This document shows, one piece after another, positions 42,892 to 48,870 of a DNA stretch of 48,870 nucleotides (its first letter is position 1; every line of letters begins with the position of its first letter). The stretch spans positions 1 through 48,870 of the forward strand of contig JAFIGH010000033.1 in the NCBI GenBank assembly GCA_020831525.1, read 5' to 3'. The notes below the pieces were generated by a model, which saw only the letters and a list, made by a program, of their open reading frames with translations, had not been told where the DNA came from and did not search any database. The stretch comes from Opitutales bacterium (GTDB lineage: Bacteria > Verrucomicrobiota > Verrucomicrobiia > Opitutales > Oceanipulchritudinaceae). The translations under genes were made by a program, and so were the position numbers.

Positions 42892-44866
42892 CCCATTTTC
42901 CCCTGCTGTCGGAATCGCGAAATACAACCTCAAAGAGATCTCCGCCGCCTGCCTCCATGCGGCGTGCGTAGTCGGAATGCGCGTACAATAGAACATGATC
43001 AGGCTCGAGGGAAAGAAGCTCTGAAAACCAAGCCTCCAGTTGATCTGCTGGAACACTCCGCAGATCCGCCGGAGAACCTGGATAAAAATCGGCAGGCGAG
43101 CCGGGTATATGAACAAGCCGATTACTAAAACTGGCATTCCACAAAAAAGTGACAAATGCTTGCACATTCCAAGCAAGAATCATTTCAGAACCTGAATGCT
43201 TCCTAATTTGTGATATCATCTCAGAACTTGCATACCACTCGGAGCCGAAGCACTCTACCTCTGGTAAAACCGAGAGACGGTCCAAGAGAGAGAATCTTTC
43301 ACCAATGACACCTTTCGCCCACTGAAATTGCTGAAGGGCACTGTCTATGCTAAAAAAGGCGCTGAATCCACAAAAAATGAGAATGCCCTGCCGGAAATAA
43401 GCTCTTCCTTTACAGGCAACGAGACCGGAGAGCACGGTCACCGCAGCGGCCACCGCGAGCGCTGCCATTGGCAGCTGGTAACGAGGAAGGGCAAGAGAGC
43501 CGAGCGAGAGAACACTTAAGCACATCAGGCCCACCGTAATATGCCACCCATCGCGGACTTGGAGAGACCGGAGAAAAAATACGACAAAGAGAAAGAGAAT
43601 GCCAAAAACAAAAGCGGCCCCCGTCAACCCGGTCGCGTCAGGATTGGCTTCTTGGTACAAATCGAGCCATGCTGCCGGATATCGCCCAAAACGACCAAGC
43701 TCGGCAAACGAACCGAAATGACTGCGCCCGTAATGTTCGAAGATTTCTGGCTTTAACGGACCCTCCAAGTGTATGCCAAATGGTAGTTCAAAACCCACTG
43801 GAAACATTGGGTTTCCAAACCGGATTAGGTTTATCCAATAGGGATAAGCGGCAATAACCAGAACGATCATGGCACCGAGAAAGAACCGGCTTCGAACGAA
43901 GTACAGGAGGTCTGCACGAAGGTCTTCCCCGCTAAAACAGAGGCGGTAGATTAGTCCGAAGCCTAGGAAGATTGTCGGAATAATGGGCAGCTTCATCTGC
44001 ATGGCAACCGAGAACGCCAGACAGGCAAAGAGTAAACCCGCGCCCCTGCGACTGCACGGGCTCTCGCCATGCGGTGGAGAGAGAAAGAGCACCACCGCAA
44101 GAGCGGCCCATGCCACCGGGAGATCTATGTATATTGAACGGGAGAAAAGGCCGAAGGCCGGCATCGCCACGATAATAATGCCGCAAAGCATCGCATCCTG
44201 CCTTCTCGCACCGAGTCGCCGACCGACTGAAGCCGCGCATAGCGCAAGAAGGCATCCCCCCATACACTGAAATACTGGCACCAGTGCAATCGAGCCGGTC
44301 AACTGCAAAGAGTGGTACCAAAGCAGGGCCATACCGCGCGGATAGTGATCAATCCATGGTAGACTCGATCCCAGTTCGCCCAGCCGACCGTCTTGATATG
44401 GCTGAACAGCCATAGGGAGGTGGTATTCGAGACCGTCCCAGTCGAATGAGTTAGCAAAGAAACCGTACCCGGCGAAGAAGCTCACGTGCAAGACAGTCAA
44501 GGCCAACGCGGCACGAAACCACCACGGCAACGCCCTGCAAGAGCGCTGAATGTCGTCCCGGCAACGGCTCATACATTCAATAAAAGTGAAGTCGTGCCTG
44601 CGGAATACTACCATCGCAAGTCCCGCGAGAATGACAAAATGCACGAGCCAAAGGTGGTCGAGAGGGCGGGCCAATGGAAGATTTGACAGCAGATGAATCT
44701 CCGCAAGCAAGACAAGAAAACAAAGGATTGAGCCTGCGACAACACACTCTGGAAGACGCCGGAAAAGGTTAAAGTGGTGCACCAGATAGGAGATCATCGC
44801 AAGCATCAGACCATAGCTAAAAGCCGCCAAGGCACTCCACACAAGGGACGCGAACGTTAAGTACAT
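42842..44866 (-). CDS. Polytopic membrane protein, GT-C-type glycosyltransferase candidate
   Basis: A 674-residue integral membrane protein with about 11-13 predicted hydrophobic segments and a soluble C-terminal domain of about 150 residues. After the third or fourth segment there is an acidic loop with NSFDWDGLEYHLPM and GSSLPWIDHYPRG, the position of the catalytic Asp-Glu loop in ArnT/PMT-like GT-C enzymes that use polyprenyl-phosphate sugars. That agrees with the lipid-linked-sugar enzyme encoded next to it. The frame opens at a TTG (44923), but the ATG at 44866 (MYLTFASLVW) starts directly with the first membrane segment. It is convergent and overlapping with the methyltransferase (50 bp). 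The GT-C call rests on topology and one motif region, so it is moderate. Confidence 0.7.
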   Translation of the reverse strand: MYLTFASLVWSALAAFSYGLMLAMISYLVHHFNLFRRLPECVVAGSILCFLVLLAEIHLLSNLPLARPLDHLWLVHFVILAGLAMVVFRRHDFTFIECMSRCRDDIQRSCRALPWWFRAALALTVLHVSFFAGYGFFANSFDWDGLEYHLPMAVQPYQDGRLGELGSSLPWIDHYPRGMALLWYHSLQLTGSIALVPVFQCMGGCLLALCAASVGRRLGARRQDAMLCGIIIVAMPAFGLFSRSIYIDLPVAWAALAVVLFLSPPHGESPCSRRGAGLLFACLAFSVAMQMKLPIIPTIFLGFGLIYRLCFSGEDLRADLLYFVRSRFFLGAMIVLVIAAYPYWINLIRFGNPMFPVGFELPFGIHLEGPLKPEIFEHYGRSHFGSFAELGRFGRYPAAWLDLYQEANPDATGLTGAAFVFGILFLFVVFFLRSLQVRDGWHITVGLMCLSVLSLGSLALPRYQLPMAALAVAAAVTVLSGLVACKGRAYFRQGILIFCGFSAFFSIDSALQQFQWAKGVIGERFSLLDRLSVLPEVECFGSEWYASSEMISQIRKHSGSEMILAWNVQAFVTFLWNASFSNRLVHIPGSPADFYPGSPADLRSVPADQLEAWFSELLSLEPDHVLLYAHSDYARRMEAGGGDLFEVVFRDSDSRGKWAMVLFRYRPSASVPGA

Positions 44867-44978
44867 GCGACGGAAGCAACCGAACCGCGTTCGCCTCTGC
44901 AAGCAAATCAGCCGACATTCCAATACCGTGTCGTGTGACCCTCAATAGCGCTCATTCTTCAGATTCGGACTACCGTTT

Positions 44979-47225
44979 TCATTCAAGATCAATCCATGCT
45001 CCCGCTTCATAGGAATAAAGATAAGGTGCATCACCGACAGCCTCGGCGAGCCAGCCGTGCCCGGGACTAAAGAAAGTCCGGAAATCACCTCTCCCTCCGG
45101 CGGCAAGCAGCCAGCCTAGCTTGCCGTTATAGCACCAAGGGAAGTTGCTTACCTCATAACGCGTCCCGGTCGTGATCCAGCGCCCGCCATCCGCCGTTTC
45201 CACCGGTTTTCCGAAGAAAATCTCGGCGGGCGGGACCTGCTCGAAAACCGCCCGCAACTCCAGGTGTCCGAAGAGGGCGACGCGACGTTCGGGGTCTGCC
45301 GCCGGATCATCCTTCCAGTATGCGAACCGGAACCCGGGCTCCGCCACGGCTTTTACGCGAAACGGGATTCCTTTGTGCCAAACACCGTGGAAAGGAAAGG
45401 CATCGCTTTCTCCCTCCCAACCCGGAGCACCGCCGCGAATCACCGAGTTCTCTAACTGGATGTGCCCGGCCTCCAACGGTTCGACGGAGACCTCAAAGGA
45501 AGCATCGCTCCCCAGACCGGCGAATCGCTTCACTTCCTGCCGGAGATAGGCCGGCCGCTTCCGCGCGAACTCACGCAACGCTTCCACGTTTGCCTGCCAG
45601 TCGTCCATTGTGCCGAGCAAGCCCCAGCGCGAAAGGTGCCGCGGCATCTCCGGCGCATACAGCGTTTCCATCCGGTCAATCTCCGCCAGCACCCTCTTTT
45701 TGCGAAAGACGGTGTTGAGCAGCGCCTCGGTCCGGTTAATGAAAGCGAGCCGGATCCCTGGGTTCTCCAAGAGACGGCGGGGCAGAAAAGTCGCCCAGTC
45801 GGGATTGGGCCAATCCGTTCCCCCGGGTGTCGTCAGCAGTGCAAAGTAGTCCAGGTCAGGTCCAAACCAGCTTCCGAATCCGAGATCCGTATCGACCAGT
45901 ATCCAACGCCAACGCCCGTCGAGCGGGGGTGGGTCGTCCGGCGCCCCGCTAGAGTCCCGCCAAAACGCGGTGTTATTGCCGGGCCAATCGTAATTTCCGA
46001 AATAAAGCTGACTCGAGATGTAATCCAAATATTGGCGGAGGTCTATCCTCCGGTCGACATATTCAAGAGCCTCCTCCCGTTCCATGTCCACCATGGCTAT
46101 AAAATCAACCAGATTGCGGTAGTGAGCGGACGCCCCCTCCTGAGCCTCAGCGTTGTTTTCAAGGTAGTCCAGGGAATCGGAATCGACCCCGAAGGCGGCT
46201 TCCATGTAGTGGCGGTCATACCGCTCCCGCAGATTGTGGATGCCCCAGTATTCGCCGTTGATGAACAGCACCATCGGTTGAAACGCCTGTGTCGCGAGGT
46301 GCCTCTTGTGGTTGACCAGTCCCTGCAGCAACCCGTCCCGAAAGAGCGTTCCGCGGTCGATCGAATCCTGCCCGGCGTTGCGCAGGATCAGCCGCCGAAA
46401 CGAAGTCCTGTGTTGCGGGCCGAAGAAGGGAGCCTCGAAAGCCTCCGCTCCATATTCACCCCGCGCGTAGAGCCGGAGCGATTTCTGCGGCTGCGTGCGG
46501 CTGCCTCCCCCGTGTATACGGACACCCAAATCGCCTTCCCAGAGTAGGCCGCCCGATTCATCCAGAAAGACAGCGTGCGTCCGCCGCTCCCATTCACGGC
46601 CTCTCATGAAATAATTGCCCGAAGGGAACCCCCAAAGATCATCCGTCCAACCGCCCAAATAATGAAACCAAATGCCAGGCACATAGAGCCCCCGCTCAAA
46701 GTCGAATAGTTCATCCGGCGGAATCGCCAGAAAAACCACCGGCAACTTCAGCGGCGCTTTATCATCGGGCAGGACGAGGTACGAGCCTGTGCTCACCGGC
46801 CCCGCGCCGCCGTCCCCCATAAACGCCCGCACACGAATCACATGCGCCTTCAATCCTCGCTTGCTCGGTGCACGCCATCCGAAACGCTCGCGATAGGAAA
46901 GCGGCATCGCCGCCAGTTCACCGTCCAGCGGGTATTGCGACGGATTGGTCGGGATAAGCGCCAACACATCCGGCACGTCCTCCATCGAACGCAGACGCAG
47001 CTGTCCCGGCCACTCCGGAGATTCGTGCGTCGGTTTCGTCCCGTCGGTCGTGTAGCGCAGGACGCCGTTGGTCGGACCATTCAGAACTTCCAGAGAAACT
47101 TCGCTTTCGTATATCCCCGTAGGATGGCTAAAGACCGGACCGCACACCGCTTCGGTGACCCAGGCAAACACGCCGAAAAGCACCGGGAAGATCGGCGCGA
47201 GACGACGTTTTGGTCCCCGCATCAT
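44979..47225 (-). CDS. Secreted CotH-kinase-family protein with aromatic C-terminal module
   Basis: A 748-residue protein. It has a signal peptide (RRLAPIFPVLFGVFAWVTEAV), a chitobiase/beta-hexosaminidase C-terminal-type domain (about 28-65, LRYTTDGTKPT), then a CotH domain (about 170-560) with the motifs HGGGSRTQPQKSLRLYAR, FINGEYWGIHNLRER, FGNYDWPGNN and ILVDTDLGFG, the set expected of CotH protein kinases. The last 75 residues carry Gly-Trp and Tyr repeats (NFPWCYNGKLGWLL, PGHGWLAEAVGDAPYLY) like the aromatic module in three other proteins here. Starts: adjacent ATGs at 47225 and 47222; the frame itself extends to a TTG at 47303. It is divergent from a second CotH gene at 47379. CotH proteins in Verrucomicrobiota are usually exported; the in vivo substrate is unknown. 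Confidence 0.9.
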   Translation of the reverse strand: MMRGPKRRLAPIFPVLFGVFAWVTEAVCGPVFSHPTGIYESEVSLEVLNGPTNGVLRYTTDGTKPTHESPEWPGQLRLRSMEDVPDVLALIPTNPSQYPLDGELAAMPLSYRERFGWRAPSKRGLKAHVIRVRAFMGDGGAGPVSTGSYLVLPDDKAPLKLPVVFLAIPPDELFDFERGLYVPGIWFHYLGGWTDDLWGFPSGNYFMRGREWERRTHAVFLDESGGLLWEGDLGVRIHGGGSRTQPQKSLRLYARGEYGAEAFEAPFFGPQHRTSFRRLILRNAGQDSIDRGTLFRDGLLQGLVNHKRHLATQAFQPMVLFINGEYWGIHNLRERYDRHYMEAAFGVDSDSLDYLENNAEAQEGASAHYRNLVDFIAMVDMEREEALEYVDRRIDLRQYLDYISSQLYFGNYDWPGNNTAFWRDSSGAPDDPPPLDGRWRWILVDTDLGFGSWFGPDLDYFALLTTPGGTDWPNPDWATFLPRRLLENPGIRLAFINRTEALLNTVFRKKRVLAEIDRMETLYAPEMPRHLSRWGLLGTMDDWQANVEALREFARKRPAYLRQEVKRFAGLGSDASFEVSVEPLEAGHIQLENSVIRGGAPGWEGESDAFPFHGVWHKGIPFRVKAVAEPGFRFAYWKDDPAADPERRVALFGHLELRAVFEQVPPAEIFFGKPVETADGGRWITTGTRYEVSNFPWCYNGKLGWLLAAGGRGDFRTFFSPGHGWLAEAVGDAPYLYSYEAGAWIDLE

Positions 47226-47298
47226 AACCAGCCAGAAAAGCGCAGACGCTGCCGACCTCAAGGAATTTCCATGAACCTCCGCTACGAACCGGAGACCG

Positions 47299-47321
47299 TT
47301 CAATCACAGTGCGAGATTGAA
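47299..47321. promoter_or_regulatory. Operator-like dyad between the divergent CotH genes
   Basis: TTCAATC (47299-47305) and GATTGAA (47315-47321) form a perfect 7-bp inverted repeat with 9 bp between, followed at once by the A+T-rich ATTTTAATAAAAAT. The spacing suits a dimeric regulator on one DNA face, and the A+T-rich block could serve as the -10 region for either gene. It is placed 58 bp from the plus-strand start and 74 bp from the minus-strand start. Sequence evidence only. Confidence 0.4.
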
Positions 47322-47378
47322 TCATTTTAATAAAAATGCCTTGCCCTGTCGAAATTTCACCGCCCAAGCTGCGGTCGA

Positions 47379-48870
47379 ATGAAGAAACACTGCCTTCAGT
47401 TGTTCCGGTGCCCGGCGCTGACGGGCGGGTGCCGACTCCAGCTCGTCTGCCTGCTTGCCTACTTTCTGTGTGTCACCGGGGAGTCCACCGTTGTCATCAA
47501 CGAATTCGTGGCTTCGAACGGAGCCACTCTTGCGGACGAAGACGGTGACTACGGTGATTGGATTGAATTGTACAACCGCGGGACCGACCCCGTTATGTTG
47601 CATGGTTGGAGCCTTTCCGATGATCCGGAGCGACCGTCCCGATGGCGCTTTCCGCCGGTTGTAGTTCCTGGCGGCGAATATCTCCTTGTGTGGGCAACGG
47701 GCAAGGACCGCGATGATCCTTCCGCTCCGCTCCACACGAATTTTTCCATCGCTGCCGCCGGAGAACCGTTGCGGCTTTCACGGATTGACGGGTCCACGGC
47801 GGACGAGGTCGACCCCGTCGAGCTTCCCCGTGACATAAGCTACGGGCGCGGTACCGGCGGTGACGCTGACCGTTGGTTCTATTTTGAAGAGCCAACGCCG
47901 GGCGCGGAAAACCGCACGCAAGCCTATGAGGGACTCCTGGAGCCACCGGTCGTGATCATTGTCGCAGACGCCTCCGGCGACGGAGCCACGGTAACCATCG
48001 ACCACCCGCACAAAGGAGTCGCCTTGCACTACACGCTCGACGGATCCCGCCCCGACGAAACCCGGGAAACGTATAGCGGCCCGTTCCAAATCGGGCAACC
48101 ACCGCCGACCAACGACGGCTTGGCATGGATTCAGACTTCACCGCCGGAGATGGAAGACGCCGGTTTTCCATGGCTTCCACCCCAAGGGCCGGTCGAACGC
48201 GTTCAAACTGTACGAGCCAAAGCCGTCAAGCCCGGATACCTCCCGCCCCACATCGCATCGGCGACATGGATTCCAAACGGCATGCGGGATGCCAAACCCA
48301 AAATCGGGATTGCCTCGATCACGATCGACCCTGATGATCTATTTCATCCCGCAATGGGAATTTACGTGCCTGGAGATATTTACGAAACCTTGGGCTTCAA
48401 CCACAGTGACGTTGCCGGTCGTCCGAACGCGAACTACCACCAACGCGGTTCCAAATGGGAGCGGACTGCGCACATCGAATATTTTTCTCCGAACGAAAAC
48501 GTTTCCAGAATCAACGGGCATGTGGGATTAAGAATTCACGGTGCAACCTCCCGAGCGCTTCCCCAAAAATCACTGCGAATATACGACCGCGCTGCCTACA
48601 ACGACGAGAGGATCTTGAAAAGCACGGCCTTCTTTGGTGGTAATTCCGCACCGTCACTCCTTCGGACCTTGATTCTTCGAAATTCAGGGAACGACTTGGG
48701 AATGACGCATTTGCGGTGCGGTTTGGCGCAGGAGATTGTCCGGCACCTTCGCTTCCACACCCAAAATTATGCTCCGGTCTCACTTTTCATCAACGGGAAT
48801 TACTGGGGAATACACAACGCCCCAATCGTTAGCGACGGTCTTGGGCAGGGATCGGCCGACGGTTTTGCGG
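47379..48870 (+). CDS. CotH-family secreted protein with lamin-tail domain, incomplete at window end
   Basis: The frame is open from an ATG at 47379 to the window edge (497 codons, no stop). Translating by hand gives a signal peptide (LQLVCLLAYFLCVTGESTV), a lamin-tail domain (about 35-165, INEFVASNGATLADEDGDYG, DWIELYN), a chitobiase C-terminal-type domain (about 190-300, LHYTLDGSRPDETRE) and the start of a CotH domain (LRIHGATSRALPQKSLRIY, FINGNYWGIHN). The last normal CotH residue is N480. From base 48818 the sequence is the terminal inverted repeat and reads APIVSDGLGQGSADGFA, where the related protein at 44979 has NLRERYDRHY. So either the gene is interrupted by an element or the last 53 bp are an assembly join. 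Divergent from the other CotH gene; the two are paralogues. Confidence 0.85.
   Translation, partial: MKKHCLQLFRCPALTGGCRLQLVCLLAYFLCVTGESTVVINEFVASNGATLADEDGDYGDWIELYNRGTDPVMLHGWSLSDDPERPSRWRFPPVVVPGGEYLLVWATGKDRDDPSAPLHTNFSIAAAGEPLRLSRIDGSTADEVDPVELPRDISYGRGTGGDADRWFYFEEPTPGAENRTQAYEGLLEPPVVIIVADASGDGATVTIDHPHKGVALHYTLDGSRPDETRETYSGPFQIGQPPPTNDGLAWIQTSPPEMEDAGFPWLPPQGPVERVQTVRAKAVKPGYLPPHIASATWIPNGMRDAKPKIGIASITIDPDDLFHPAMGIYVPGDIYETLGFNHSDVAGRPNANYHQRGSKWERTAHIEYFSPNENVSRINGHVGLRIHGATSRALPQKSLRIYDRAAYNDERILKSTAFFGGNSAPSLLRTLILRNSGNDLGMTHLRCGLAQEIVRHLRFHTQNYAPVSLFINGNYWGIHNAPIVSDGLGQGSADGFA
48818..48870. repeat. Right arm of 53-bp terminal inverted repeat
   Basis: Perfect reverse complement of bases 3-55. 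It begins inside the CotH reading frame, at the codon boundary after IHN, where similarity to the paralogue at 44979-47225 ends. The reading frame happens to stay open through it. This fits the end of a multicopy element inserted in the gene, or a graph overlap at a contig end. Confidence 0.9.

Noticed and set aside
1-48870. Circular replicon or linear replicon with terminal inverted repeats
   Set aside because: The end repeat is inverted, not direct, so it does not close a circle. The gene content is chromosomal with no replication genes, so a 53-bp telomere-like ITR is unlikely.
1-48870. CRISPR array, prophage or integrase-bounded island
   Set aside because: No regular short repeats with spacers, and no integrase, capsid or transposase gene is recognisable; the only tandem DNA repeat is the coding 75-bp repeat at 38474-38698.

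Overview
The window looks like chromosomal DNA from a Verrucomicrobiota bacterium, probably near Opitutales/Puniceicoccales. The basis is high G+C, many large secreted multidomain proteins with Ig-like, VCBS and CotH modules, a C-terminal module ending in an F-x-R-aromatic pattern, and a FhuA/FpvA-type TonB-dependent receptor. This is inferred from protein style; there is no rRNA marker and I recognised no tRNA or CRISPR array. Both ends look like the ends of an assembled contig: bases 3-55 are the exact reverse complement of bases 48818-48870.

Layout. 0.1-1.8 kb: Nudix hydrolase and a THUMP-type RNA methyltransferase. 1.8-5.1 kb (minus): an ankyrin protein with two TonB-like C-terminal domains, and an AsmA-like protein. 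5.4-15.9 kb (plus): a tight four-gene operon encoding a secreted LamG/Ig-like protein, a TonB-dependent receptor, a secreted Ig/VCBS protein and a subtilisin-family protease. The two secreted proteins share a domain. 15.9-17.7 kb (minus): an amidoligase-like enzyme overlapping a class I amidotransferase-like (C26) hydrolase. 17.9-22.8 kb (plus): a second TonB-like protein and a large second subtilase. 23.1-28.0 kb (plus): a giant secreted protein built from three ~340-370-residue repeats.

28.3-44.9 kb is an envelope polysaccharide and glycosylation region. It holds a GT4-GT2 fusion, UDP-galactopyranose mutase, a minus-strand run of three further glycosyltransferases (one with a coiled-coil repeat tail, one with a degenerate GT4 half), a HAD-UbiA fusion, a methyltransferase and a GT-C-like membrane protein. 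Two small secreted proteins lie inside it: an aromatic-rich one with its own terminator and a PilP/GspC-like one. The 40.7-44.9 kb part looks lower in G+C than the rest. 45.0-48.9 kb holds two divergent CotH-type secreted proteins; the second runs off the window and its CotH similarity stops exactly where the terminal repeat begins.

How the genes may work together (inference): the 5.4-15.9 kb operon looks like an outer-membrane uptake unit in which two related surface proteins flank the receptor and a protease prepares a substrate, analogous in layout but not in sequence to SusCD systems. TonB-like proteins that share a proline-rich lead-in motif flank it on both sides. The strongest candidates for something undescribed are this operon, the giant three-repeat protein, and an aromatic Gly/Trp/Tyr-rich module that recurs in four otherwise unrelated exported proteins.
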